Assembly (NCBI RefSeq): GCF_018991925.1
Contig: NW_024756586.1
Span: 1-64,000 of the forward strand
Source of the DNA: Homarus americanus
Taxonomy: Eukaryota > Arthropoda > Malacostraca > Decapoda > Nephropidae
Direction of reading: 5' to 3'
Length of the DNA: 64,000 nt
A program made the translations under genes and the position numbers. The notes under the pieces are model-generated. The model was given only the letters and a program-made list of their open reading frames with translations. It ran no database searches and had not been told where the DNA came from. Below, one piece after another: positions 8,283 through 20,200 of this stretch. Numbering within the stretch: position 1 is the first letter of the stretch; each line of letters begins with the position of its first letter.

Positions 8283-8990
8283 AGAGAGATACGACTGTAA
8301 GAAATATTTAGGTGTAATGATAAGTAGGAATCTAATCCAAGAGAACAATACGCATTTGCTGGAAATAAAGCTAACATAGTACTTGGGTTCATCATACAAA
8401 GGAGTATTAGTTACAAGACTAGCGAGGTTATCCCAAAACTATATCCTGCTCTTGTGAGACCTCATCTGCATTAAGCAGTTCAGTTCTGGTCACCGTACTA
8501 CAAAGTGGATATACTGTACAACCTTTAGAAAGCATACTGAGGAGGATGACAAGACCAATCCCGGGCATTAGTAACCTTGAGGAGAGAGATAGATTAAAGC
8601 ATCTGATTTTGCACTTCCTTGAGAGTGAGGGCTGATATGAATGAGGTGTATAAACGGAAGTCAGGGTTAAACATAGGTGATAATTCAAAGGTACTGTACT
8701 TAAATTATCCCTCCAGGAACGAACTCGTAGCAATGGTTTCAAATTAGGCAAATTTAGACGTAGGCACGAGATAGATAAACATTGGTTTGGAAATAGAGTA
8801 GAGGATGAGTGGGACAAGTTACCAAACTTAATCATTAACACAAATACGCTGGATAGCATCAAATATAGGTTGGACGGATTATATGAGAGATAGGGGTTGG
8901 GTGTAAACGGGACTGCTCAGTTTAGCCCAATAGACCCACTGCAGTTTTTTTCCATTCTTATGTTCCTATGTTCTTATGTTCTTTTGTTCA
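8283..8990 (+). mobile_element. Degenerate CR1-like LINE 3' end
   Basis: In shifting + frames the translation recalls the C-terminus of CR1/L2-type reverse transcriptases: LGVMISRN, then YKTSEVIPKLYPALVRPHL, AVQFWSPYYK and a final W..LP-like region near 8,810. Many stops and shifts show that it is old. The 3' end, a block of near-repeats of TTCTTATG at about 8,950-8,990, is the short tandem tail such elements carry. Confidence 0.65.
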
Positions 8991-9026
8991 TCTGATGATT
9001 AAACACCCAAATGCTAAGCTAACCTA

Positions 9027-9073
9027 ACCTTCCGCCATCCCACACCCATCCTAACCTAACCTAACCTAACCTA
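9027..9073. repeat. Short CCTAA (telomere-type) array
   Basis: CCTAA units, first interrupted and then four in a row at 9,051-9,072. CCTAA/TTAGG is the arthropod telomere repeat; this is an interstitial patch. The stretch from 9,074 to about 9,560 shows no gene or repeat I can identify. Confidence 0.8.
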
Positions 9074-9624
9074 CCTCCCACTGCTATCCTGTAACAATGC
9101 CATGGTTTTTTAGAGTAAATTGTGTCATGTATTAGATGAAATACGTAGGAAAATTCAGCATAGAAAAAATTTACTCGCCATAACGCCTTTACGACAGTGT
9201 TCCCGCCGAATCTATGAGTGCCTGAGAAGCCTGAGGCAAGAGCCAATCACAGTGACCTCTGAGTGTGACATCATAGGCCTAACTGTGCTGAATGGCTGGA
9301 AGCTGAGTTTGTGCCCCAGCAAGAAGGGCACTCAGTTTTCAAACACACAGTCTGGTTAGAGGTAGTGAAGTGTAATAGGTAGTGCGCAGCTATCAAACAG
9401 GGAGGTACTGCCGCCTGGGAAGATATTGGAAGCATACTGTATTGTCTAATGGTAGATCCTGCTGCCATATGGCATCAAGAGAATTGTGACCAAGCCCCAG
9501 GTTGCTGATCTGTCTTTCTGCCTCATTTATACACAATTGCAGGGTCTCAATTGTCTATCTTACTATTGACAACACAACAAATATAACCGGGCTCAGGGCA
9601 CGACTTGATTATCAAGTTATTGGA

Positions 9625-10280
9625 GCCTCAACTGACGCCACCGCGGTTGCTGGAGGATCGGCTTTTTACACACTTCATCTTTCCCAAATTCGCGGACTGA
9701 GACTCAATTTTCCTTCTGTGGAGCACCATCTATTAACCTCTTCGCCCGACCTCTTACTACTTTCCGAACTTCAACTGACCAAAGCAGCTTCACCCAAACC
9801 TTTTCAAGTCTCCAACTACAACTTTTATACCTCCTTCCGTTCTAAGAGAGGTGTATGCGCCTACTGCAACACACGTACACCTATAGCCCGACTCACGGAT
9901 CTTGAATCTCCCCTTTATGATGTCATCTGGCTCAAAATATCTCTACCAACTGTGACTATTTTTCTGTTTCCTATACTGTTCTCCCAATTCTACCAACTAT
10001 TCCGAACTCTTTGACTATCTCACTTCTTGCCATGAGTCGTTGCTGTCCACACACCCCAACACCGAGATCCTCTACCTAGGGGATTTCAATGCACATCACA
10101 GAGAGTGGCTTGGCTCTGCAAGGGATGACCCAGGTGGAGTTGAGGCACTCTATTTTTCCCAACTTGATGATTTGGAACAAATAATTATCAAATACCCTAC
10201 ACGCGTTCCTGATCGACACGATCAACTTGCTAACATTCTTGATCTTTGTTTTACCTCTAACCCCTCACACTATTCATAGC
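9625..10280 (+). pseudogene. LINE endonuclease domain fragments
   Basis: The first frame contains HLSQIRGLRLNFPSVEHHL and SSPDLLLLSELQLTK, the start of the endonuclease in such LINEs. After a shift near 10,014 a second frame carries YLGDFNAHHREWLG, with the GDFN and H catalytic motif, and ILDLCFTSNP. The enzyme nicks target DNA in intact elements. At least one frameshift breaks it here. Confidence 0.8.
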
Positions 10281-10740
10281 AAATTTTTGCCCCCTTAGGG
10301 TCTTCTGATCACAATCTTATTTCTATTAAATCAAACTGGGCACGACCACCTCCCTCACCCTCCTCTAAAGTCAACTATGACACCATCGGAGGGCAAGCTG
10401 GCAATCCTTGCGAGAATTCTTCACTGACTTTCCTTGGGATGACTGTTGCTTTTCCACTCGGGACGCCTCGGTATGTGCTGACAGCATTGCTGGGGTTATA
10501 CAGGGCGGTATGAGTGAATTTATCCCATCTTCTACCAAAACTTTACTTTACAATCATGGTTAGATCGCTCCTGCTCTCTTGCATGCAGGGTGAGAGATAG
10601 GGCATATCGAGCTATGAAACTATCTCCTTCTCCTATTACCCACACCTCTTTCATTACTTCTAGGAATCGTTGTAATCGTAGGGCCAAACTGACTAACTCT
10701 TCTTCTAGCAAATCCTTATGGTCCTTAACCAAAAATATCT

Positions 10741-11787
10741 GTGAGCTGCATTCCTTATTTTCCTCCTCGTTTCCGACTTGATAACTCTATAGCCAACTCT
10801 CCCCCTGACAAAGCCAATCCTTTTGGCACCTTATTCTCCTCTAATTCCACCTTAGACGATTCCCACTCTATCCGTCCTACCCCTACACCTCCTACTGAAC
10901 CTACGCACTTTCCTATAATCTCCACTCGCAGGGTTGCCGGTGTGTTATCCAGGTTGGATGTGAGTAAGGCAAATGGACCGGACGGAATACCCCCTCGTGT
11001 TCTGAGGGAGCGTGCTGAAGCTCGGGCCCCTGTGCTTGCTCGCCTCTTTCGCCTCTGCCTCAAAAACCAAACTTTTCCCTCTTCTTGGAAGCATGCTTTG
11101 GTTCAGCCTATCCCGAAGAAGGGTGACCATTCTAATCCCTCTAGTTATTGACCCATTACCTTAACTTCATCCCTGTCTAAGATTTTCGAAACTATCTTGA
11201 ACTCCCATTTTCTCCGTCACCTTGAATGCCATTCTTTTTTGTCGGGTCACCAGTATGGCTTTCGCCAGGCGAGATCTACTGGTGATCTGCTCTCCTATTT
11301 CACCCATCTTAAGGATTATGGGAAACTTTCATCGTGGCCCTCGACATCTCCAATGCACAAGTCTTTGCTTTATAAACTTCCCTCTTATGGTTTCTCTCCC
11401 GCACTTTGTTTTTTAATCTCTAGCTGCCTTGAGAACCGATCCATGGCAGTTGTTGTCGGGGGATCGCTCTCTTGCTCTATCTCTACCACTAGTGATGTCC
11501 CACAGGGTTCTGTTCTTTCACCAACTGTCTTCCTTCTTTGTATCAATGGTTTACTTCACACTACAACTAATTCTATCCATTCTTACGATGGTGATTCTAC
11601 TCTTCAATCTTCTTCACATTTTCCCCTTTCCCCTAACTCTCAAAGTAGATCTGTTTCTAGAGCTGATATCATTACTTCTATCATTGCGGATCTCTGCAGC
11701 ATCTCTGAATGGGGAGGTACAAACTTGGTTAAATTCAATAGTAATAAAACTCGGTATTTACCAATTACACTTTCTTTAATTAGATGA
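10741..11787 (+). pseudogene. LINE reverse transcriptase fragments
   Basis: Two open stretches (10,741-11,151 and 11,197-11,787) hold KANGPDGIPPRVLRERAE, PIPKKGDHSNPSSY, then GHQYGFRQARSTGDLLSY and SDVPQGSVLSPTVFLLCINGL. The catalytic box, normally YADD, reads SYDGDSTL, so the active site is destroyed as well as the frame (stop at 11,149). Confidence 0.82.
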
Positions 11788-11920
11788 TCTCCCACCAATT
11801 ACATTTTAGGACGCTATCATTCTGCCAAATTCTGAAATAGATATGTTAGACCTCACCATTTCCTCCAATATGTCATGGAAGTCACACATTAACACCATTG
11901 CTAAGGCTGCCTCCTGAAAG

Positions 11921-12424
11921 TTGGGAATGCTGTACAGATGCCGTAACTACTTCACTCCTGAGCAGTTGCTTCAAGTTTATAAGGGATTCATTCGTCCTAA
12001 CTTGGAGTACTGCTCTCATGTCTGGGGTGGCTCTTCTTCTGTCCAACTGTTAGATAGGGTGGAATCAAAGGCATTTCGTCTTATTAACGCTCTTCCTTTA
12101 ATTGACAATCCTTCTTCTCTTTCTCTTCGCCTCATTGTTGCTTCACGCTCTCTCTTTTACCGGTACTTTAACGGGCAATGTTCGGTGGATTTGGCATCCT
12201 GTGTACCGCCGGCAAGGCCGTGGGCTCGAAACACACGTCTTGCCCGCGGTGCCCACCGTTTCTCTGTGGATGTCGGTCACACTAGAATAACCCGTTATAG
12301 TACATCCTTCTTTCCTCACAGAGCCAAACTGTGGAATGCTCTGCCTTCTTCTGTGTTTCCATACTTACACAATCTGACTTACTTTAAAAAGCTGGTTTTC
12401 CGGCATCTTCGTGGTGTAGATTAA
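11921..12424 (+). pseudogene. LINE C-terminal region
   Basis: 167 open codons: YFTPEQLLQVYKGFIRPNLE, YCSHVWGGSS, RVESKAFRLI, and a final WNALPSSVFPYLHNLTYFKK ending close to a short 3' UTR. This is the region after the RT in Jockey-like elements. Good preservation compared with the upstream RT pieces probably reflects chance. Confidence 0.78.
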
Positions 12425-12544
12425 TACAGTATAACCTTTTTCTTTTCTATTTTTAATTTCTTGCTGTTCTTATTTTTCCCCTCCTAGGCTCCGTTGTGGG
12501 TCTTTCGACCTGTGCCCCGGTGGGCTAATTCCTTAAAAAAAAAA

Positions 12545-13140
12545 GACGCAGTGGGTGGGCAGGTTTTCAGCATGGCGATATAAATGTATCTCAAAGTAAG
12601 TACACTTAAGGATTATCCGTTTCACGAAATAAACTGCAATTCATGTGACCCCTTTTTAACTAGCCAGGGGAATAGGTTATTGTTTTGAAAGTGTAACTCT
12701 CTATTCTGAGTAACGTCATTAATAAACGAAGAACCTTTATGATTAGTTCTCAATTCCCTCCTTGTGTATTGAGAAGAATATGTCCTCCTAAGTGTCTTGG
12801 TGGTGTGCCGCGATACAGTGAGTCCTGAATAACAATACAACTCACCTGTTTCCCTCAGTGTCTCAGTTATCGCATGTTATTCCCGTTCACCCTTTATCAT
12901 CGTTCCCGTCCATTCTCCCTCTCCTCTCTCCCGTTTGGGTGTGAAGCCGGCCTAACCACAGATCAGCCTCCCCCTCCCTCCTCTCGCTCCTCCTCCCTCC
13001 TCTCGCTCTCCTCTCGTACCTCCTCCCTCCTCTCACTCCCACCTCACTTCCTCCATCTCACGCGTGTACAGAGAATGAAGGAAAGAAATTAGAGTAATGA
13101 GAATTAAGAAGAAAGAAAAGAAGAAGTAAAATAAAAGTGC
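12545..13140. other. No gene seen; CT-rich low-complexity stretch
   Basis: Unique-looking AT-rich sequence followed by a pyrimidine-rich block at about 12,960-13,060 built of CCTCCCTCCTCTCGCTC-type units. No exon of the neighbouring P450 was recognised here. Confidence 0.6.
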
Positions 13141-13146
13141 TATTAC

Positions 13147-13500
13147 AATCCTAACCTAACCTGATGTAGGGTGGGTTAAATTAGGTTATGTTATGTGAGG
13201 TTAGGTTAGGTTAGGTTATGTTATGTGAGGTTATGTTAGGTTAGGTTAGGTTAGGTCAGGTTATGTGAGGTTATGTTATGTTATGTTAGGTTAGGTTAGG
13301 TCAGGTTAGATTAGTTTAGGTTAGATTGGTTTAAATTAAAATGGGTTAGGTTGTTATGTTATGTTAGGTTAGGTTAGATTAAGTCAGGTTAGATTAGATT
13401 AAATTTAATTAGGTTAGGTTGTTATTTTAGGTTATATGCTAGAATAGGTTAGGTTAAGTTAAATTACATCATATTAGGCAGTTTAGGTTAGTTTAGCGTT
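13147..13500. repeat. Degenerate TTAGG array
   Basis: Dense TTAGG units mixed with TTATG, TCAGG and TTAGA variants on the + strand, becoming more diverged towards 13,500. It looks like an old interstitial telomere-type array. It lies about 100 bases upstream of the first visible P450 exon. Confidence 0.85.
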
Positions 13501-13604
13501 TGTGTATATAATAATTAGAAAAAATAAGCTATGATATCTAATCTTCATGGTCAATACATCATGGTATATTAAGGAATGATAATGATGGGTGTATTTCCCT
13601 ACAG

Positions 13605-14106
13605 GGGACACTGTTTATGGCATGTATTGAGGGATGCCATCATGACCCGAGGTACTGGGAGCGACCACAAGACTTCAACCCTGACCATTTCCTCGACCAA
13701 CAGGGGAAACTCCTCAACAAGAAAGATGGATTCTTGCCCTTTTCTTTAGGTCAGTCACTTAGGGGTCCACAGTTCGCACAATGTCATTTTCATTTTAGAA
13801 CCTTTGTCTATACTAGGAATTCTCTCTTTCTCTTTCTCACCCTTATCTCTATTAGGAAGTCTCTCATCATCATCTCTCTCCATATCTAACACTGCATCTC
13901 TATCTCTCTCATCACACACAGGTCGACGTCAGTGTTTGGGAGAATCTCTGGCCCGCATGGAGTTGTTTATCTTCGTGTCGGCGCTGTTGCAGAGGTTCAC
14001 CATCTCGCCTCCCCCTAACGTGCAGCTCTCGACGGACAGTGATCCCTCCAAACCTTTCTTCAATTTTGCTAAACCCTATAAAGTGATCTTGGCCAAGCGA
14101 GGCTAA
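13605..14106 (+). CDS. Cytochrome P450 (CYP2-clan type), last two exons
   Basis: Exon 13,605-13,749 follows a pyrimidine tract plus ACAG acceptor and encodes [20 protein letters not shown], then the PERF-like FNPDHFLD and FLPFSLG. A 172-base intron (13,750-13,921, GT...AG, phase 1) separates it from exon 13,922-14,106, which encodes [20 protein letters not shown] and ends ...ILAKRG, stop TAA. Together they form the heme-binding loop F..G.R.C.G, whose Cys ligates the heme iron. P450s are membrane-bound monooxygenases; the CYP2 clan handles xenobiotics and, in arthropods, some ecdysteroid steps, but the substrate cannot be read here. The upstream two thirds (I-helix, ExxR) is not in the window before 13,605, so this is either the 3' end of a gene with a distant 5' part or a gene fragment. 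No frame damage is seen. Confidence 0.88.
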
Positions 14107-14129
14107 ACAAAGAAGCCTTAAGAGATGAT

Positions 14130-14690
14130 AGATAGAGGATTCAATCGCTAGAGGATTAGACTGACAGATTGAGGATAGGATTGATAGAAGATTAGACTGA
14201 CAGATTGAGGATAGGATTGATAGAAGATTAGACTGACAGATTGAGGATAGGATTGATAGAAGATTAGACTGACAGATTGAGGATAGGATTGATAGAAGAT
14301 TAGACTGACAGATTGAGGATAGGATTGATAGAAGATTAGACTGACAGATTGAGGATAGGATTGATAGAAGATTAGACTGACAGATTGAGGATAGGATTGA
14401 TAGAAGATTAGACTGACAGATTGAGGATTAGACTGATAGATAGAGGATTAGATCGAATGTTAAAGGATTTGGCTGATATATAGAGGATTTGGTTGATAGA
14501 TAAAGGATTCGACGGTTAGATAGAGGATTATAACTGATAGAAGATTAGACTGATAGAAAAGGGATTCGACTGATAAATAGAGAATTAGACTTATAGATGG
14601 AGGATTAGACTGATAGATAGATGATTAGTCTGATAGATATATGGTTAGATTGATAGATAAAGGATTAGATTAATAGATAAAGGAAATTTT
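14130..14690. repeat. 36-bp minisatellite just after the P450 stop
   Basis: About seven near-perfect 36-base units containing GATTAGACTGACAGATTGAG at about 14,159-14,430, then progressively diverged GATAGA / GGATTAGACTGA units to about 14,690. It begins within 30-50 bases of the P450 stop codon, so it probably lies in the 3' UTR if the gene is expressed. Confidence 0.88.
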
Positions 14691-15109
14691 GCCTATTTTC
14701 CGAGACACATGTTCTTAGTGTTCACCAGAAGGCTTTATGAGCACCACCTTGATTGTTTTTAACTACAGGGTGAGCGAGGATTCCCTGTCTACCTGTCGTG
14801 AATAATAATACACACCTGTAGTTAGGTTGTTCCTCGTTATACCTACACTGTTATAAATAGATCAAGGTAAATAACTGTACTGGTAATAGCTGCAGGTGTA
14901 CAAGGACTTTTGAATTATCCTGTATTATAGTAGTTTTTTTTGTTTATAATGATATGTTATTATAGTTTTGGTTGAAATTAACAATAATGTAATGTCAGGG
15001 GTGGTTTGTAGGTATTAGGGGGTCGATTTTTATGTGGTAGTATTCTTTGGTGATGTTCAATGTGTAATGATCATTGTGTGTTGTGTGAGTCTTCTACAGT
15101 ACTTATCCC

Positions 15110-15330
15110 CTCGAATACAATGATTTAACTTCTTTAGTACAATGACTTAACCCCTTGAGTAAATGACTTAACCCCTTGAATACAATGACTTGACCCCTTG
15201 AGCACAGTGACTTATGACTTAACTACGATAATTTAACCTCTTGAGTAAGATGATCTAATCCTTTGAGTACAATGACTTGACTCCTTGACTAGAATAACTT
15301 AACACCTTCAATACAATGACTCAAGGGTTA
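15110..15330. repeat. Degenerate ~22-bp tandem repeat
   Basis: About ten imperfect units of the type AATGACTTAACCCCTTGAGT. The stretches 14,700-15,110 and 15,480-16,630 hold no gene I can support. Confidence 0.7.
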
Positions 15331-15447
15331 AGTCACCGTTCTCAATGGGTTAGGATATTATCAGCAGAACAAAAGAATAAGAAACTTAATAATACGTAAT
15401 ATGATTCACAATCTCAAATAAATAGACAACCCAAGTTCACACCAAAC

Positions 15448-15479
15448 CTAACCTAACCTGACCTGACCTAACCTAACCG
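15448..15479. repeat. Short CCTAA/CCTGA array
   Basis: Six telomere-type units, two of them CCTGA variants. Confidence 0.7.
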
Positions 15480-16634
15480 TCCTATAGTGAGTTGGGAGCA
15501 GTCACATATGGTGACGCCTTGGTTGACGTTTGATTGTTTAATTTTTTTGAGGATAGTTGTCAGGCTAAGTCTTTTCTGTGGCCAGGTATAATAAAATGAA
15601 TGCCCTATATTTTCATAGTACTCCAAAATATAGGTGTTATAGCAAAAAAAAAATATTACAAGGAAACACCAGGCTTTTCGCTGATGACATGGACGAAGCA
15701 ACTCCACTTTTTTTTACTTTTTAGCAATTTAAAGATCTTTCTTTTGCCAGACCTGGCAAAGTGAATATCTGAGGATACTCGGGAAAACTAGATATTGTCT
15801 TACAATGTACACTTAAGAAAATAGAGCAAATATCTCTCGGTGTTAAACACCACGACCGTCGCTGGTAAATTAAGTTATGTAACCATGTTTTTCTTATATT
15901 ATTGTTTTGTTTTTTGTCAGACGTGGCAAGAACAATGTATAATGGTCTTCTGAATGACCTGATATTGACTGATATTGCAGAATTAAGAAACTACAAGAAA
16001 TCTTCCCTCACGTCCTAAATTAAGCACAGTGTTGACACCTGAAACCCACGTACCGATGAACATAACTTTCATTTTTTGAAGATTATCAAATATATTCGGA
16101 GTTCTTTTTGGCTACATATGGGAAGACGAATGTCTCACCTTCCTGTAGATACCTGGATATCTACATACATTCCAGTTAAACTAATGTATCGTTAAAAAGG
16201 ACTTCTTTACTTAAGGAGTACACCCTATGAGAAGTATTATGTGCTGATATTGAGGCTAAGTCCCATCTCTTCTTATCTGGTCGCTCCTGTTTTTGAAACT
16301 GAGCTAATGCAACCCATTTCCTATGCCAAAGGAACTAGTATGAAGTAGTACGAATGAGAAATGACATATTTCCTGATTTTATATAGCAAGGACTAGAATG
16401 CTTGAACACAGATAATACAATACATGCTGCACCAGATTTTGCCGTAGGAAGTTGTCGGGTCGGTACACTCCTTGGATACAATGGTGTAATTTTTATTGGT
16501 GACACTCTTAACTACACTGTCTTTACTCTGTACTCAAGTCAAGATGATGCCTGTTTACAACAGTCATACCACGATTCTGTGCATTATGGGTAAATCAAAT
16601 GTTTGAAATATCCTTACTAGGATATGATCCTTGA

Positions 16635-16812
16635 TCTAACCTAACCTAAACTAACCTAGCCTAACCTAACCTAACCTAACCAAACATAACCTAACCAAAC
16701 CTAACCTATCCTAACCTAACCTAACCAAACCTAACCTAACCTAACCAAACCTAACCTAACCAAACATAACCTAACCACCCAAACCAAACCAAACCAAACC
16801 TAACCTAACATG
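16635..16812. repeat. CCTAA array with CCAAA variants
   Basis: About 35 units of CCTAA and CCAAA/CATAA variants on the + strand, the reverse polarity of the array at 13,147-13,500. The following 16,813-17,240 holds nothing I recognise. Confidence 0.85.
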
Positions 16813-17254
16813 ACCTGACGTTTCAAGCCAGTCAAAGGTCAAATATAATCCACAACCATATGAAATGAATTTTTCTCTGTAATTCTGGCTGTAATTTAGT
16901 TAAGTCTATTATAAAGTTACAATGAAACCTCCACATAACGAATTTTCCTCTCCATATAATGTAATCCGTGAGATGGGATTTTCACGTCTAATAAACCCCG
17001 GTATAACGCCTTTTCATCTTCATGTAACACACATTCCTCTCCATATAGTCCTATAAATAGAGGATTTACTGTACTTGAGATTGAATTAGAAATGTTTATC
17101 TAGCTAGAAGGGCAGTACATTCTTTGTTTGTTTGGCCTTTTGAGTGTAAATAATGTGGTCTGGTAAAGTCAATGTCCTTATAGAAGTTGTCATGACGGTA
17201 GACAATAACAGTAAATAAAACTACTTTAACAAGTAATATAAGAGACTTTTAATG

Positions 17255-20200
17255 TGTACCTCCATCAGTCTGTGCCTCCATTAGTCTGTACCTCCATCAG
17301 TCTGTACCTCCATCAGTCTGTACCTCCACCAGTCAGTACCTCCATCAGTCTGTACCTCAACCAGTCTGTACCTCCATCAGTCTGTACCTCCATCAGTCTG
17401 TACCTCCATCAGTCTGTACCTCCATTAGTCTGTACCTCCATTAGTCTGTACCTCCATTAGTCTGTACCTCCATTAGTCTGTACCTCCATTAGTCAGTACC
17501 TCCATCAGTCTGTACCTCCATTAGTCTGTACCTCCACCAGTCTGTACCTCCACCAGTCTGTACCTCCACCCAGTCTGTACCACCACCAGTCTGTACCACC
17601 ACCAGTCAGTACCTACACCAGTCAGTACCTCCACCAGTCTGTACCTCCACCAATCAGTACCTCCACCAGTCTGTACCTCCATCAGTCTGTACCTCCACCA
17701 GTCTGTACCTCCATTGGTCTGTACCTCCATTGGTCTGTACCTCCATCACTCTGTACCTCCATTAGTCTGTACCTCCATTAGTCTGTACCTCCATCAGTCT
17801 GTACCTCCATTGTGCCTCCACCAGTCTGTGCCTCCCGTCGGCCCTCCACCAGTCAGTACCTCCACCAGTCTGTACCTCCACCAATCAGTACCTCCACCAG
17901 TCTGTACCTCCATCAGTCAGTACCTCCATCACTCTGTACCTCCATCAGTCAGTACCTCCATCACTCTGTACCTCCATCAGTCAGTATCTCCACCAGTCTG
18001 TACCTCGACCAGTCTGTACCTCGACCAGTCTGTACCTCCATCAGTCTGTACCTCCACCAGTCAGTATCTCCACCAGTCTGTACCTCGACCAGTCTGTACT
18101 ACCTTCAGTCAGTACCTCCACCAGTCTGTACCTCCACCAGTCTGTACCTCGACCAGTCTGTACCTCCATCACTCTGCCTCCACCAGTCGCACCTCGACCA
18201 GTCTGTACCTCCATCACTCTGTACCTCCACCAGTCTGTACCTCGACCAGTCTGTACCTCGACCAGTCTGTACCTCCATCAGTCAGTACCTCCATCAGTCA
18301 GTACCTCCATTACTCTGTACCTCCATCAGTCAGTACCTCCATCAGTCAGAACCTCCATCAGTCTGTACCTCGACCAGTCTGTACCTCGACCAGTCTGTAC
18401 CTCCATCAGTCAGTACCTCCATCACTCTGTACCTCCTTCAGTCAGTACCTTCACCAGTCTGTGCCTCCACCAGTCTGTACCTCCATCACTCTGTACCTCC
18501 ATCACTCTGTACCTCGACAAGTCTGTACCTCCATCAGTCAGTACCTCCTCACTCTGTACCTCCATCAGTCTACACCTCGACCAGTCTGCACCTCCATCAC
18601 TCTGTCACCTCCATCACTCTGTACCTCCATCAGTCTACACCTCGACCAGTCTGTACCTCCATCACTCTGTACCTCCATCACTTTTACCTCCATCCTCTGT
18701 GCCTCCATCAGTCCACCCCTCGACAGTCTGTACCTATATCCTCTGTACCTCCACCAGTCCCACCTCGACCAGTCTGTCCTCCATCACTCTGTACCTCCAT
18801 CAGTCAGTACCTCCATCACTCTCGTACCTCCATCAGGTCTACACCTCGACCAGTCTGTACCTCCATCACTCTGTACCTCCATCACTCTGTGTCCTCCATC
18901 AGTCTACACCTCGACCAGTCTGTACCTCCATCACTCTGTACCTCCATCACTTTACCTCCATCACTCTGTACCTCCATCAGTCCACACCTCAGCTCTGTAC
19001 CTATATCTCTGTACCTCCACAGTCCCACCTCGACCAGTCTGTACCTCCATCACTCTGTACCTCTCACTCTGTACCTCCATCACTCTGTACCTCCATCAGT
19101 CCACACCTCGACAGTCTGTACCTGTATCACTCTGTGCCTCCACCAGTCACACCTCGACCAGTCTGTACCTCCATCCTCTGTACCTCCATACTCTGTACCT
19201 CCATCAGTCTACACCTCGACCAGTCTGTACCCCCATCTGCGTACCTCCATCACTTTATACCTCCATCACTCTGTACCTCCATCAGTCCACACCTCGACCA
19301 GTCTGTACCTCCATCCTCTGCCTCCATCACTCTGTACCTCCATCCTCTGTACCTCCATCCTCTGCCTCCTATCCCACACCTCGACCAGTCTGCCTCCATC
19401 ACTCTGACCTCACCAGTCCCCTCGACAGTCTGTACCTCCATCACTCTGTCCTCCCAGTCACCTCCGACAGTCACTACCTCATCACTCTCCTCCTCCACCA
19501 GTCCACCTACACACCAGTCCACCTCGACAATCTGTAGCCTCCATCCTCTGTACCTCCAGATCTACCTCTGACCAGTCTGTACCTCCATCACTCTGTGCCT
19601 CCACCAGTCCACCCCTCGACCAGTCACTTCCTCCATCCTCTGTGCCTCACCAGTCCACCTACACCAGTCTGTACCTCCATCCTCTGTGCCTCCATCAGTC
19701 TGTACCTCCAGATCCCACACCTCAGTGATCTGTGCCCTCCATCACTCTGTACCTCCACCAGTCTCCCTCGACCAGTCTGTACCTCCATCCTCTGTACCTC
19801 CCCAGTCACCCCTCGACCAGTCACTACCTCCATCACTGTGCCTCCACCAGTCACACCTACACCAGTCTGTACCTCCATCACTCTGTGCCTCCATCACTCT
19901 GTGCACTCCACCAGTCTCCACACCTCGACCAGTCTGTACCCCCATCACTCTGTACCTCCACCAGTCTACACCTCGGCCAGTCTGTACCTCCATCACTCTT
20001 ACCTCCTCCAGTCCCTCACTCCAGTCATGCATCCCGTCCACTCTGCCTGCACTCTGTCCCTCCACTCTGTGTACCTCCTCCTCTGTACCTCCATCCACCT
20101 GTACCTCCATCACTCTGTACCTCCCCTCTGCACCTCCATCACTCTGTACCTCCATCACTCTGTCCACCACATCCTCTGTCCCTCCATCAGTCTGTACCTC

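Larger units (their letters stand above)
9560..12544 (+). mobile_element. APE-type LINE (Jockey-like), decayed, with poly(A) end
   Basis: A non-LTR retrotransposon with pieces of an apurinic-type endonuclease, a reverse transcriptase and the C-terminal region in order on the + strand, ending in an A run at about 12,535-12,544. The 5' end is truncated or too decayed to place; 9,560 is approximate. Clade is uncertain (Jockey group suggested by domain order and the Pro/Ser-rich endonuclease start). A related 3' fragment lies at 50,205-50,730 on the other strand. Confidence 0.82.

Noticed and set aside
1189..8399. Short ORFs with Tyr-Ile repeats at the (TA)n tracts
   Set aside because: Translation of pure TA dinucleotide repeats.
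9120..9359. 79-codon plus-strand ORF as a small gene
   Set aside because: No motif, no codon or splice evidence, and it lies between repeat fragments.
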